A DNA stretch of 52,123 nt, taken from Steroidobacter agaridevorans. GTDB taxonomy: Bacteria > Pseudomonadota > Gammaproteobacteria > Steroidobacterales > Steroidobacteraceae. The notes below the pieces were generated by a model. It was not told the DNA's origin. It made no database searches and saw nothing but the letters and a program-made list of their open reading frames with translations. Where the stretch lies: NCBI RefSeq assembly GCF_009932555.1, contig NZ_BLJO01000014.1, positions 673 through 52,795 of the forward strand. Direction: 5' to 3'. Shown piece after piece: positions 17,292 through 27,152 of this stretch. A program made the position numbers and the translations under genes. Position 1 is the first letter of the stretch. The number at the start of each line of letters is the position of its first letter.

Positions 17292-17933
17292 CGAGCCTTC
17301 GGACTCGTTCGAGGAAATCTGCTCGAGCGGCGCGCCGTACAGCATCTCGATGCCTTCCATGTTCGGCAGACGATGCGCGATGCCCTTGTGGCAATCGATG
17401 CAGGTGTGCTCGTTGCCCGCCAGCGCCGTCGAGTGGACATACACTGCACGCTGGCTCTGACGTGTCCAGTCCATATATTTGTACGCGTGACAGTTGCGGC
17501 ACTCGAGCGAATCGTTCGCTTTCAGGCGCGCCCACTCGTGCTTGGCAAGATTCAAGCGCTCCTCCAGGAACTTCTCCCGCGTGTTGATCGTGCCGAAGAT
17601 CTTGCCCCACACCTCTTTCGAGGCCTGCATCTTGCGGGCAATCTTGTCCGTCCATTCGTGCGGCACGTGACAGTCCGGGCAGGTGGCGCGCACGCCGGAG
17701 CGGTTGCTGTAATGGATCGTGCTCTTCAGCTCGGCGAACACGTTATCCCGCATCTCGTGGCAACTCGTGCAGAACTGCTCGGTGTTGGTCGCTTCCAATG
17801 CGGTGTTGAACCCGCCCCAGAAGAGGATGCCGCCGATGAAGCCGCCGATCACCAGGAAACCGAGGCTGAAGTAACGGCTCGGAGAGCTGAGCACCCGCCA
17901 CCAGCGCACCGCCCTGTCGATGAGCGCCTTCAC
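17280..17933 (-). CDS. napC: Tetraheme cytochrome c NapC (quinol dehydrogenase)
   Basis: Membrane-anchored tetraheme cytochrome that takes electrons from quinol and passes them to periplasmic NapAB. The 217 residues have an N-terminal membrane anchor ([21 protein letters not shown]) and four CxxCH heme motifs: CTSCH, CPDCH, CRNCH and CIDCH, the NapC/NirT pattern. The start is GTG at 17933, overlapping the napB stop by four bases (GTGA), so the two are translationally coupled. Last gene of napEDABC. The 3' end overlaps the convergent glycosyltransferase gene by 12 bases. Confidence 0.94.
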   Translation of the reverse strand: MKALIDRAVRWWRVLSSPSRYFSLGFLVIGGFIGGILFWGGFNTALEATNTEQFCTSCHEMRDNVFAELKSTIHYSNRSGVRATCPDCHVPHEWTDKIARKMQASKEVWGKIFGTINTREKFLEERLNLAKHEWARLKANDSLECRNCHAYKYMDWTRQSQRAVYVHSTALAGNEHTCIDCHKGIAHRLPNMEGIEMLYGAPLEQISSNESEGSSGH

Positions 17934-18424
17934 TCTTTCTTTTCCTTGGCTGCCGGCGCCGGCGGATCCGCCACTTGCTGCTCCTGTTCGACCAGGTCGT
18001 AGACATCGATGAAGCGATTGTCCACGGGCGGCCGCGCATCGGTCTGGACCACGTGGCACTGCGTGCAGAAGTAGCGTCGCGGCGAAATCTCGGCGAGGAA
18101 GTTCGCGTCGCGATCCATATAGTGAGTCGCACTCACCATCGGAGCTCCGAACTCTTCGTTACGCACGCGCGAATGGCAGTACATGCAGAAGTTCACATTG
18201 CGCGTGAGCTCGTAGCGGTCGATGGCATGCGGAATGGTGGGCGGCTGGCTCGTATACGCGCGGCCCCGTCGCACATCGAAGTTCTCGACCGTCGCCATGC
18301 GCGGGGCCTTCGGCTCTTGATTGAGCGGCGTCGGGCCGCGCAGTCCTTCGAGATTGTCGGCCGCCAGCGCCGCGCTGAAGCACAGCACGCCGATGATCGC
18401 GACTCGTCGTACGCGAGGTGTCAT
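17930..18424 (-). CDS. napB: Diheme cytochrome c NapB
   Basis: Small periplasmic electron-transfer subunit of nitrate reductase, 164 residues. A signal peptide ([17 protein letters not shown]) is followed by two heme motifs, CMYCH and CTQCH. The region between them has the family's histidine ligands ([26 protein letters not shown]). The ATG shares its A with the napA stop codon (TGATG), marking tight coupling. The C-terminal end is a lysine/glutamate-rich tail. Confidence 0.94.
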   Translation of the reverse strand: MTPRVRRVAIIGVLCFSAALAADNLEGLRGPTPLNQEPKAPRMATVENFDVRRGRAYTSQPPTIPHAIDRYELTRNVNFCMYCHSRVRNEEFGAPMVSATHYMDRDANFLAEISPRRYFCTQCHVVQTDARPPVDNRFIDVYDLVEQEQQVADPPAPAAKEKKE

Positions 18425-20922
18425 CACACCGCTCCCATCGGCACGATCTTCACCGCGCACTTCTTGAAATCGGTTTGTTTCGAAATCGGATCGGTCGCGT
18501 CCAGCGTGCACTTGTTGATGAGCTGCGACGCGTCGAACCAAGGCACGAACACGACACCTCGCGGCGGCTTGTTCCGTCCACGCGTTTCGACACGCGACCG
18601 CATCTCACCCCGCCGCGAGACTACTTTCACTTCGACGCCCCGACGCACACCGAGCGCTTCGGCATCGTCGGGATGCATGAACACCACGGCATTCGGAAAC
18701 GCCTTGTACAACTCGGGCACGCGACCTGTCATCGAGCCGGAATGCCAGTGCTCGAGCACGCGACCGGTCACCAGCCAATAGGTGTACTCGGTATCCGGCG
18801 CTTCGGCCGCCGGCTCGTAGGGAAACGCGAAGATGTTCGCTTTGCCGTCAGGATTGCCATAGAAATTGAAGCCCTCGCCCGCCTTGACGTACGGATCCGA
18901 GCCTTCGCGATAACGCCAGCGGGTTTCCTTGCCGTTCACGACCGGCCAGCGCAGTCCGGGGACTTCGTGATATTTGTCGAACGGCGCGAGATCGTGGCCG
19001 TGACCGCGGCCGAACGAGGCGTACTCTTCCCAGAGGCCCTTCTGCACATAGAAGCCGAATGCCTTCGACTCGTGGTTCTCGTAATCCTTGTTGAGATCGC
19101 TCAAGGGATAACGATTGACCTGTCCGTTGGCGAACAGCACGTCGAACAGCGTCTTGCCCCGATAGCTTGGATTCGCGTTCAGCAACTCGGCGGGCCACAC
19201 TTCGTCGGTCTTGAATCGTTTCGAGAACTCCATCAGCTGCCACAAGTCCGAGCGCGCCTGACCCGGCGCATTGACGAGCTGGTGCCAGAACTGCGAGCGC
19301 CGCTCGGCGTTGCCGAATGCGCCCTCCTTCTCCACCCACATCGCGGCCGGCAGGATCAAATCCGCGGCCTGCGTCGTCACCGTCGGATAAGCATCCGAGA
19401 CGACGATGAAGTTCTTGGGATTGCGATAGCCGGGCAGCACTTCTTGATTGAAGTTGGGCGCGGCCTGCACGTTGTTGTTGACCTGCACCCAATAGGCATT
19501 GAGCTTGCCATCGGTCAGCATGCGACTCTGCTCGACGGCGTGATAACCGACCTTCGGGCTGATCGTGCCGTGAGGCAGCTTCCACAACTCCTCGGCGTGC
19601 TTGCGATGCTCGGGATTGGTCACCACCATGTCCGCGGGCAATCGATGCGAGAACGTTCCAACCTCACGCGCCGTGCCGCAAGCGGACGGCTGACCGGTGA
19701 GCGAGAACGGGCTGTTGCCCGGCGTGGCGATCTTGCCGGTCAGCAAGTGCAGGTTGTAACAAAGATGATTCGCCCACACGCCGCGTGTGTGTTGATTGAA
19801 GCCCATCGTCCAGAATGAAACGACGCGCACCTTCGGATCCGCGTAGAGCTCGGCGAGCTGCTTCAGCCAGGATTCGGGACAACCAGAGACCTTGGCCGCG
19901 TGCGCCAAGGTGTACGGTTTCACGAAGCGCGCGTACTCCTCGAACGACATCGGCGAAGAATCGCCGGCGCGCGACGCGTTCTTCGCCTTCTTTTCGAGCG
20001 GATGCTCCGGACGCAATCCATAGCCGATGTCATCGACGCCGCGCTTGAAGTTCACGTGCTTGCCGATGAAGTCGCGATTCACCCGGCCGGTCTCGATGAT
20101 GTGATTGGCGATGTAGTTCATGATCGCCAGATCCGACTGCGGCCGCATGACCAGCGGAATGTCGGCGAGATCGAACGACCGGTGCTCGAACGTCGAGAGC
20201 ACCGCGACTTTGACCTTGGGCTCAGACAAGCGGCGGTCGGCGACGCGCGACCAGAGGATCGGATGCATCTCCGCCATGTTCGAGCCCCACAGCACGAATG
20301 CATCGGCGGATTCGAAGTCGTCGTAACACCCCATCGGCTCGTCCATGCCGAAGGTCCGCATGAAGGCGTAAGCCGCCGACGCCATGCAATGCCGGGCGTT
20401 CGGATCGAGGTTGTTGCTGCGGAAGCCGCCCTTCATCAACTTGTTGGCGGCGTAACCTTCCCAGATGGTCCATTGGCCCGAGCCGAATATGCCGATGGAC
20501 TCCGGCCCGTTCGCCTTCAGCGCCTCCTTGAACTTCTGCGCCATGATGTCGAACGCAGCGTCCCAGCTGACGGGCGTGAACTCGCCGTTCTTGTCATAGA
20601 CGCCATCCGTCATACGCAGCAACGGCTGCGTGAGCCGATCCGCGCCATACATGATCTTCGACAGGAAATATCCCTTGACGCAGTTGAGCCCGCGGTTGAC
20701 CTCGGCGTTCGCGTCGGCGTGGGTCGCGACGACCCGATTGCCCTTTACCGCTACGCGCACGCCGCAGCCCGTGCCGCAGAACCGGCAAGGCGCCTTCGAC
20801 CATTTCAGCTTGGTGAACTGCGATTCGGTAATGATGTTCTGGGCCGGCGCATTCGAGCTCGCCGCGGCGATGGCCGATGCCGCCGCACTACGCCGCAGGA
20901 ACTGTCGTCGATTCATCGTCAT
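18424..20922 (-). CDS. napA: Periplasmic nitrate reductase catalytic subunit NapA
   Basis: Molybdenum bis-MGD enzyme reducing nitrate to nitrite in the periplasm. It has 832 residues, normal for NapA. A Tat signal ([14 protein letters not shown]) leads; the [4Fe-4S] cysteines are C46, C49, C53 (CRFCGTGC) and C81. The molybdenum-ligand cysteine is in [15 protein letters not shown]. The C-terminal domain ([20 protein letters not shown]) completes the fold. I chose the ATG at 20922, which follows GGAAG, over ATGs at 20946 and 20916; all overlap the end of napD. It follows the chaperone gene napD and precedes napB. Confidence 0.96.
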   Translation of the reverse strand: MTMNRRQFLRRSAAASAIAAASSNAPAQNIITESQFTKLKWSKAPCRFCGTGCGVRVAVKGNRVVATHADANAEVNRGLNCVKGYFLSKIMYGADRLTQPLLRMTDGVYDKNGEFTPVSWDAAFDIMAQKFKEALKANGPESIGIFGSGQWTIWEGYAANKLMKGGFRSNNLDPNARHCMASAAYAFMRTFGMDEPMGCYDDFESADAFVLWGSNMAEMHPILWSRVADRRLSEPKVKVAVLSTFEHRSFDLADIPLVMRPQSDLAIMNYIANHIIETGRVNRDFIGKHVNFKRGVDDIGYGLRPEHPLEKKAKNASRAGDSSPMSFEEYARFVKPYTLAHAAKVSGCPESWLKQLAELYADPKVRVVSFWTMGFNQHTRGVWANHLCYNLHLLTGKIATPGNSPFSLTGQPSACGTAREVGTFSHRLPADMVVTNPEHRKHAEELWKLPHGTISPKVGYHAVEQSRMLTDGKLNAYWVQVNNNVQAAPNFNQEVLPGYRNPKNFIVVSDAYPTVTTQAADLILPAAMWVEKEGAFGNAERRSQFWHQLVNAPGQARSDLWQLMEFSKRFKTDEVWPAELLNANPSYRGKTLFDVLFANGQVNRYPLSDLNKDYENHESKAFGFYVQKGLWEEYASFGRGHGHDLAPFDKYHEVPGLRWPVVNGKETRWRYREGSDPYVKAGEGFNFYGNPDGKANIFAFPYEPAAEAPDTEYTYWLVTGRVLEHWHSGSMTGRVPELYKAFPNAVVFMHPDDAEALGVRRGVEVKVVSRRGEMRSRVETRGRNKPPRGVVFVPWFDASQLINKCTLDATDPISKQTDFKKCAVKIVPMGAV

Positions 20923-21247
20923 GTTGTTCTTCCAGGGCCGAAGCACTTTCCATCAAGTGCGCCACGATCGAAACGGTGAGCACGCCGGAGAGCTGCTGTA
21001 ATTCGGTGGTGGCGTCGGCGAGCGCGCGGCTGTCCGTCGATTCGAGAACGATCGCGACTTTGCCGGAATGTCCGGTTTCGTGCAGTTCGGCGCCCGGCAT
21101 CGAGTCGATCAGCGCGCGCACGGCCTCGCAACCTGCCGGAGTGGCTTGCACCAGCAGGCTTGCGATGTGCACGAGTGGCTCGTCGGCATCGCTTGCAGTG
21201 GGCCCGAATTTCAGAAAATCACGACGTGAAAGCCAGCGCATGGCCAC
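20888..21247 (-). CDS. napD: NapA assembly chaperone NapD with N-terminal twin-arginine-like extension
   Basis: Cytoplasmic chaperone that binds the NapA Tat signal peptide. The core (about residues 25-110) matches Nap[40 protein letters not shown] and [14 protein letters not shown]. At 119 residues it is longer than E. coli NapD (about 87), because of a 24-residue N-terminal extension containing SRRDFLKFG (residues 7-15), which resembles a Tat motif but is followed by no hydrophobic stretch. ATGs at 21247 and 21241 both include it; an AAGGG lies just upstream. The napE stop is two bases before the first ATG. The 3' end overlaps napA. Confidence 0.9.
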   Translation of the reverse strand: MAMRWLSRRDFLKFGPTASDADEPLVHIASLLVQATPAGCEAVRALIDSMPGAELHETGHSGKVAIVLESTDSRALADATTELQQLSGVLTVSIVAHLMESASALEEQHDDESTTVPAA

Positions 21248-21249
21248 CC

Positions 21250-21393
21250 TTACACCGACGGCGGCCCGGCGATGAGTTGATACATCCAGACCGCGAAGCC
21301 GTAGCCGGCGACGATGAGCACCGCCAGGATGGGCGCCAGAATGAATGTAAGAAAGAAAAACACGGCGAACTCGCGCCGCTTCTCGGCTTGCAT
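21250..21393 (-). CDS. napE: NapE, small membrane protein of the nitrate reductase operon
   Basis: A 47-residue single-pass membrane protein, too short for many gene finders. Its sequence runs MQAEKRREFAVFFFLTFILA, followed by a hydrophobic core and the conserved ending GYGFAVWMYQLIAGPPSV. The REFxVFxFL start and VWMYQxIxGPP end are the NapE signature. Its molecular role is not established; it is found as the first gene of nap operons. The ATG at 21393 has no good ribosome site; a GTG at 21414 in the same frame is an alternative. napD starts two bases after its stop. Confidence 0.88.
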   Translation of the reverse strand: MQAEKRREFAVFFFLTFILAPILAVLIVAGYGFAVWMYQLIAGPPSV

Positions 21394-21502
21394 GCCGACG
21401 TTGTATGCGGGCACTGCTTAGGGAGGAATCACGGATTACCGAGAGCAGTTCCGCAGAGTTCCGGAGCCCATTTCATCGCAGTCGGGCCGAAAGGGGCCGC
21501 GT

Positions 21503-21531
21503 TTGCGAGCCCTGCCATGCAGGCATAGACT
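21503..21531 (+). promoter_or_regulatory. Putative sigma-70 promoter of the formate dehydrogenase operon
   Basis: TTGCGA, 17 bases, TAGACT (4 of 6 in each box), with start near 21538 and a leader of about 32 bases to fdnG. The spacer contains the small dyad CCTGC-CAT-GCAGG. I found no FNR- or NarL-type site in the nap-fdn gap. Weak support. Confidence 0.35.
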
Positions 21532-21569
21532 GCCCTGACCCATGTCATGGCCGCACGGGAGTTCCTTCC

Positions 21570-24500
21570 ATGAGCGATATGACTAGGCGCCAGTTCCTGG
21601 CGATCACCGGCAGCGGGCTGGCAGGTTCCAGCCTGGCGCTGCTGGGATTCTCGCCGGGGCCAGCGCTGGCCGAGGTGCGCGAGTTCAAGCTCTCGCGCGC
21701 CACCGAGACTCGCAACACCTGCCCCTACTGTTCGGTGTCCTGCGGCTTGCTGATGTATTCGCACGGCGATAGGTCGAAGAATGCGACGGCAAGCATCTTT
21801 CACATCGAGGGCGATCCCGACCATCCGGTGAATCGCGGCACCTTGTGTCCCAAGGGCGCGGCGCTGATCGACTTCATCCACAGCCCGAGCCGGCTCACGC
21901 ATCCGGAATATCGAGCGCCGGGCTCGGATCGCTGGCAGCGCATTTCCTGGGACGAAGCGCTGGAGCGCGTCGCCCGGCTGATGAAACAGGATCGCGACGC
22001 CAATTTCATTGCCAGGAACGCCGCTGGTCAGACGGTCAACCGGTGGCTCACCACAGGCATGCTGGCGGCCTCGGCGAGCAGCAATGAAGCCGGATACATC
22101 ACGCACAAGGTGATCCGCAGTCTCGGCGTACTGGCGTTCGACAATCAGGCGCGTGTGTGACACGGCCCGACGGTGGCAGGTCTTGCCCCGACGTTTGGCC
22201 GTGGAGCGATGACGAATCACTGGGTCGACATCAAAAATGCCGACCTGGTCCTCATCATGGGTGGCAACGCCGCCGAGGCGCATCCGTGCGGTTTCAAATG
22301 GGTCACGGAAGCGAAAGCGCATAACAAAGCGCGGCTGATCGTCGTCGATCCTCGTTTCAATCGCTCGGCTTCGGTCGCCGATGTCTATGCGCCGATTCGC
22401 GCCGGCACCGACATCGCGTTCCTCGGGGGCGTGATCAATTACCTGCTGGCGAACGACAAGATCCAGCGCGACTACGTCATTCATTACACCGACGCGAGTT
22501 TCATCGTGAGGGAGGACTTCGCGTTCAACGAGGGGCTGTATTCGGGCTACGACCCGGACAATCGCAGCTACGACAAGACCAGCTGGGAATACGAAATCGG
22601 CGGCGATGGCTTTGCGCACGTGGATCCGACGCTTGCGCATCCTCGCTGCGTCCTGAATCTGATGAAACAACACTATTCGCGCTACACGCCCGAAATGGTC
22701 GAGCGCGTGTGCGGCACACCGAAAGAAAAGTTCCAGCAGATCTGCGAGATGATCGGCTCCACAGCGACACCCACGCGCGCCATGACGATCATGTACGCCC
22801 TCGGCTGGACCCAGCATTCGGTCGGATCGCAAATGATCCGCTGCGGAGCCATGGTCCAGTTGCTATTAGGAAATATCGGCGTCTCCGGCGGCGGCATGAA
22901 CGCGCTGCGCGGCCATTCCAATATTCAGGGCCTCACCGATCTGGGGCTGCTCTCCAATACGCTGCCAGGCTACATCTCCTTGCCCTTCGACAGAGAGCAG
23001 GACTATGACAAGTACGTAGCCATGCGCGCGTACCGGCCGTTGCGCCCGAATCAGATGAGTTATTGGCAGAACTTCTCGAAGTTCTTCGTCAGCTTGCAGA
23101 AAGCCTGGTGGGGTGACGCGGCGACCGCCGAGAATCACTGGGCCTACGACTATCTGCCCAAGTTCGACAAGCTCTACGACATGCTGCAGGTCTTTGACAT
23201 GATGGAGCACGGCGAGATGAACGGCTATCTCGCGCAGGGCTTCAATCCGCTCGCCGCCGCGCCTAACAAAGCGAAGATGACGGCGGCGCTGTCGAAGCTG
23301 AAGTTCCTGGTGATCATGGATCCGCTGGTCACGGAGACGTCGGAGTTCTGGCGCAACTACGGCGTCCACAACGACGTCGACTCGAGCAAGATCCAGACTG
23401 AAGTCATTCGTCTGCCAGTGACGTGCTTCGCCGAAGAGGACGGCGCACTGGTCAACTCCGGGCGCTGGCTGCAATGGCATTGGAAAGGCGGCGAGCCTCC
23501 CGGCGAAGCGCGCACCGATATCGAGATCATGGCCGAACTGTTCAACCGGCTGCGCAAGCTCTATCAAACCGAGGGCGGCGCATTTCCGGATCCCATCGTG
23601 AATCTGTCGTGGCCCTACATCCGACCCAACAAGCCGACACCCGAAGAGCTCGCCAAGGAATACTCCGGCCGGGCGCTCACGGAACTCGTCGATCCAAAGA
23701 ATCCGACCAATGTAGTTCGCAAGCGTGGCGAACAATTGGCGGGCTTCGGCGAGCTGCGCGATGACGGCTCCACTGCGAGTGGCTGCTGGATTTTCTGCGG
23801 CGCCTGGGGACCGGCCGGCAATCTCATGGCGCGACGGGATAACTCGGATCCCACCGGCATCGGCCAGACATTGAACTGGGCCTGGTCGTGGCCGGCGAAT
23901 CGACGTGTGCTCTACAACCGCGCCTCCTGCGATGCCAACGGCAAGCCGTTCAATCCGGAGCGCATGCTGATCGCCTGGAACGGTAAACAATGGATCGGCG
24001 CCGACACGCCGGATTTCAAAGTCGATGACGATCCGACCGCCGGCGTTGGACCGTTCATCATGAACCAGGAGGGCGTCGCCCGCTTCTTCGCTCGCGGCCA
24101 CATGACTGAGGGTCCGTTCCCGGAACACTACGAGCCGTTCGAATCCCCGCTCGGTTACAACCCGCTCAGTCGCAACGAGCCACGAGCCGTCAGCAATCCT
24201 GCCGCACGCATCTTCAAAGCCGACCGGGAAGCCCTTGGCAACGTCGCTCAGTTCCCGCACGTGGCGACGACCTATCGATTGACGGAGCATTTCCACTACT
24301 GGACGAAACACGTCCGCCTGAATGCCATCACGCAGCCGGAACAGTTCGTCGAGATCGGTGCGGCGTTGGCCGATGAGCTCGGAATCGCCGCGGGCGATCG
24401 GGTCCGGGTCAGCTCGAACCGGGGACACATCGAGGCCGTCGCGGTGGTCACCAAACGCATCCGAGCACTGAACATCGACGGCAAGACCGTGCACACCGTG

Positions 24501-24671
24501 GGCATTCCGATTCACTGGGGATTCACCGGCCTCGCCCGCCCAGGATATCTGGCCAACACGCTCACGCCCTTCGTCGGCGACGGCAATTCGCAGACGCCGG
24601 AGTTCAAGGCGTTCCTGGTCAAAGTCGAGAAGATCGCAGATGCCTCGCCCGCCTCGGGCCAGAAGACGTGA
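21570..24671 (+). CDS. fdnG: Formate dehydrogenase-N/O alpha subunit, selenoprotein (TGA at 22158-22160 = Sec197)
   Basis: Catalytic subunit of the periplasm-facing respiratory formate dehydrogenase: formate to CO2 at a Mo(W)-bis-MGD-selenocysteine centre. The gene is read through the in-frame TGA at 22158, giving 1033 residues. A Tat signal ([13 protein letters not shown]) is followed by the [4Fe-4S] cysteines C51, C54, C58 and C93. The stretch NQARV[16 protein letters not shown] matches E. coli FdnG, whose Sec is residue 196; here it is 197. The reading frame is uninterrupted on both sides of the TGA and a SECIS hairpin lies just after it. The ATG at 21570 follows GGGAG. fdnH starts 10 bases after the stop. 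Naive gene finding splits this into two genes. Confidence 0.95.
22158..22190 (+). promoter_or_regulatory. Sec codon and bacterial SECIS hairpin in fdnG
   Basis: TGA (22158-22160), ten bases, then a hairpin at 22171-22190: CGG, bulged T, GGCA, apical loop GGTCT, TGCC, CCG. The bulged U and GGUCU loop are the features recognised by SelB in E. coli SECIS elements, and the distance from the UGA is right. A selB gene lies in the same operon. Confidence 0.92.
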
Positions 24672-24681
24672 GGAACCGGCC

Positions 24682-25596
24682 ATGGCGCTTCAATCGCTCG
24701 ATATCGTCCGGCGCTCCGCAACCACGACCTCTTCGCCGAACGTGCGACAGGCGCAAACCGGCACGGTTGCGAAGCTGATCGATACGACCAAATGCATCGG
24801 CTGCAAAGCGTGCCAGGTCGCGTGCATGGAATGGAACGATCTGCGCGACGAGATCGGCACGAACATCGGCGCCTATCAGAATCCGCACGATCTCACCGAT
24901 CAGTCCTGGACGCTGATGCGTTTCGCCGAGTACGAGAATCCCGACAAGGGCAACGATCTGGAATGGCTCATTCGCAAGGACGGCTGCATGCATTGCGCGG
25001 ATCCCGGCTGCCTCAAAGCCTGCCCCGCGCCGGGCGCAATCGTGCAGTACGCCAACGGCATCGTCGACTTTCACGAGGAGAACTGCATCGGCTGCGGTTA
25101 TTGCATCGCCGGCTGCCCGTTCGACATTCCGCGCATCTCGAAGCGAGATCACAAGGCTTACAAGTGCACGTTGTGCTCGGATCGCGTTGCCGTCGGTCTC
25201 GAGCCCGCCTGTATCAAGGCCTGCCCGACCGGCGCGCTCGTCTGGGGCACGAAAGAAGACATGCAACAGCACGCCGCCGAGCGAGTCGAAGATCTGAAGT
25301 CACGCGGCTTCGATAACGCGGGTCTGTACGATCCGCCGGGCGTGGGCGGCACGCATGTGATGTATGTGCTTCATCACGCCGACCAGCCCCAGCTCTATAA
25401 CGATCTACCCGCGGACCCGCACATCAGCCCGGCAGTGAGCCTGTGGAAAGGCGCGACCAAGCCACTCGCACTCGCCGGCATCGTGCTGACGGCCCTCGCC
25501 GGCTTCTTCCATTACATTCGCGTCGGCCGCAACGAGGTTCACGAAAGCGATGAGCAAGCCGCCGCGCGGGAAACGGAGCGCGCTCGCCATGAGTGA
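24682..25596 (+). CDS. fdnH: Formate dehydrogenase beta subunit (four [4Fe-4S] clusters)
   Basis: Electron-transfer subunit linking FdnG to the cytochrome b subunit. The 304 residues carry four ferredoxin-type cysteine groups: [35 protein letters not shown] and CTLCSDR...CIKAC. A single membrane helix near the C-terminus ([19 protein letters not shown]) anchors it on the periplasmic side. The ATG at 24682 has AGGA eight bases upstream. It overlaps fdnI by eight bases. Family length and order match FdnH/FdoH. Confidence 0.95.
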   Translation: MALQSLDIVRRSATTTSSPNVRQAQTGTVAKLIDTTKCIGCKACQVACMEWNDLRDEIGTNIGAYQNPHDLTDQSWTLMRFAEYENPDKGNDLEWLIRKDGCMHCADPGCLKACPAPGAIVQYANGIVDFHEENCIGCGYCIAGCPFDIPRISKRDHKAYKCTLCSDRVAVGLEPACIKACPTGALVWGTKEDMQQHAAERVEDLKSRGFDNAGLYDPPGVGGTHVMYVLHHADQPQLYNDLPADPHISPAVSLWKGATKPLALAGIVLTALAGFFHYIRVGRNEVHESDEQAAARETERARHE

Positions 25597-26254
25597 TCCT
25601 ACAACCGATCCATCACGCCGCACGATCCAGCGCTACACGCCCAATGAGCGCACCAATCATTGGGTCGTGGCCATCGTCTTCGTCTTGACCGCGATCTCCG
25701 GGCTGGCGTTGTTTCATCCGGCGCTCTATTGGCTGAGTGTGTTTCTGGGCGGCGGCACCTGGACACGAATACTGCATCCGTTCCTCGGGCTGATCATGAC
25801 CCTCGCCTTCGCGGTGTTGGCGGCCGCGATGTGGAGGTTCAACAAGATGGAACCGCGCGACTGGCAATGGCTGCGCCAGGGGCGCGACGTGGTCAACAAC
25901 CGAGAGGATCGCCTGCCCGAGGTCGGCCGTTTCAATGCCGGGCAGAAGCTGGTGTTCTTCGTATTCGTCGTCTGCATGCTCGCGCTGCTGCTGTCCGGCA
26001 TCGTCATCTGGCGTGAGTATTTCTCCCTGTACTTTCCGGTAGGCGTGATTCGCGCCGCGGCCGTGGTCCATGGGCTCAGCGCCTTCATCCTGATCTGCGC
26101 CATCGTCGCGCACATCTATGCCGGCATCTGGGTGAAAGGCTCGATTGGCGCGATGACGCGTGGTACCGTCACGCCTGGCTGGGCCTGGAAACATCACCGC
26201 GCCTGGTTCCGGGAAAAGCTCCATGCAACGCATCCTCGACCCCGGTCAGATTGA
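25589..26254 (+). CDS. fdnI: Formate dehydrogenase gamma subunit (cytochrome b556)
   Basis: Integral membrane diheme cytochrome b that passes electrons from FdnH to quinone. The 221 residues have four membrane helices: [57 protein letters not shown] and [20 protein letters not shown]. Candidate heme histidines occur in NERTNHW, ILHPF, VVHG and VAHIYAG. The start (ATGAGTGA) overlaps the end of fdnH, and its own 3' end overlaps fdhE by 32 bases. At 221 residues it matches FdnI/FdoI. Confidence 0.94.
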   Translation: MSDPTTDPSRRTIQRYTPNERTNHWVVAIVFVLTAISGLALFHPALYWLSVFLGGGTWTRILHPFLGLIMTLAFAVLAAAMWRFNKMEPRDWQWLRQGRDVVNNREDRLPEVGRFNAGQKLVFFVFVVCMLALLLSGIVIWREYFSLYFPVGVIRAAAVVHGLSAFILICAIVAHIYAGIWVKGSIGAMTRGTVTPGWAWKHHRAWFREKLHATHPRPRSD

Positions 26255-27152
26255 AGCGTTCGCGCAACGAAATATTCAGCGCTTGCGCCTTCCGGATCGT
26301 GCGCGCGTATTTTCCACTCGCGCCGCGCGATTGCGCCAGCAAAGCGAGCGTGGCGCGGTCGGCCATTCCATTGGCGACTACCTGCAACTGATGGCGCATC
26401 TTGCCGATGCGCAGCAGGCCGCCCTGGCCACCATCGAGCCCGCTTTACCGACTGCCGAGCAGATTGCACACGCTCGGACCTTTCATATGCCAGTTGTTCC
26501 GGTGGGCAGTTGGCAGCGCGAAGAGCAGTGGCGTGAGTCGCTGCGCTCGATCTGCGATGCTCTCGCGGCTCTGCCAGACATTCCCATACCGGTGCGCTCG
26601 GTCTGCGATCGATTGCGAGCTCTGGAGCCAGAACAGCTCGAAGCGCAAGCAGAAACTTTATTAGCGACGCAGACCTCGCCCGTCGATGCCGCCTCGGCTC
26701 CGTTCGTGATGGCGGCATTGCAGGTGTATTGGGTGGCGCTCGCCAGCCGCATGAGCATCGATGCGATCGGGGAACTCGATGTTCCGGGCGTATGCCCGAC
26801 CTGTGGCTCGTTGCCGGTGGCGAGCGTCGTGCGTGCAGATTCTCGGTCGCAAGGACTTCGCTATCTGCATTGCGCTCTGTGTGCCACCGAGTGGCACATG
26901 GTGCGCGTGAAGTGCAGTCATTGTCAGAGCACGAAGGGCATCAGCTATCAATCGATCGAGAACGGACCGCGCGGCCTGCGCGCCGAATGCTGTGACACGT
27001 GCCATACGTACCGCAAGATTTTGTATCAGGAGGAAGACGTCGCCGTCGAACCCGTCGCGGACGATCTCGCCAGTCTGGCGCTCGATCTGCTGCTCGGCGA
27101 GGCCGGCTATCGCCGAGCCAACCCGAATCCTTTGCTGTGGAACCCGTCATGA
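26223..27152 (+). CDS. fdhE: Formate dehydrogenase accessory protein FdhE
   Basis: Cytoplasmic maturation factor required for activity of the Fdn/Fdo enzymes, thought to bind the catalytic subunit and iron. The 309 residues match the family. Four CxxC pairs in the C-terminal half form the rubredoxin-like metal sites: CPTC, CALC, CSHC and CDTC. The C-terminus has the typical LASLALDLLLGEAGYRRANPNP ending region. The ATG at 26223 lies inside the end of fdnI (32-base overlap), and the stop overlaps the selB start (ATGA). FdhD, the sulfurtransferase partner, is not in this window. Confidence 0.92.
   Translation: MQRILDPGQIEAFAQRNIQRLRLPDRARVFSTRAARLRQQSERGAVGHSIGDYLQLMAHLADAQQAALATIEPALPTAEQIAHARTFHMPVVPVGSWQREEQWRESLRSICDALAALPDIPIPVRSVCDRLRALEPEQLEAQAETLLATQTSPVDAASAPFVMAALQVYWVALASRMSIDAIGELDVPGVCPTCGSLPVASVVRADSRSQGLRYLHCALCATEWHMVRVKCSHCQSTKGISYQSIENGPRGLRAECCDTCHTYRKILYQEEDVAVEPVADDLASLALDLLLGEAGYRRANPNPLLWNPS

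Noticed and set aside
22158-22160. Nonsense mutation making fdnG a pseudogene
   Set aside because: Conserved Sec position, intact frame on both sides, SECIS hairpin and selB in the same operon.
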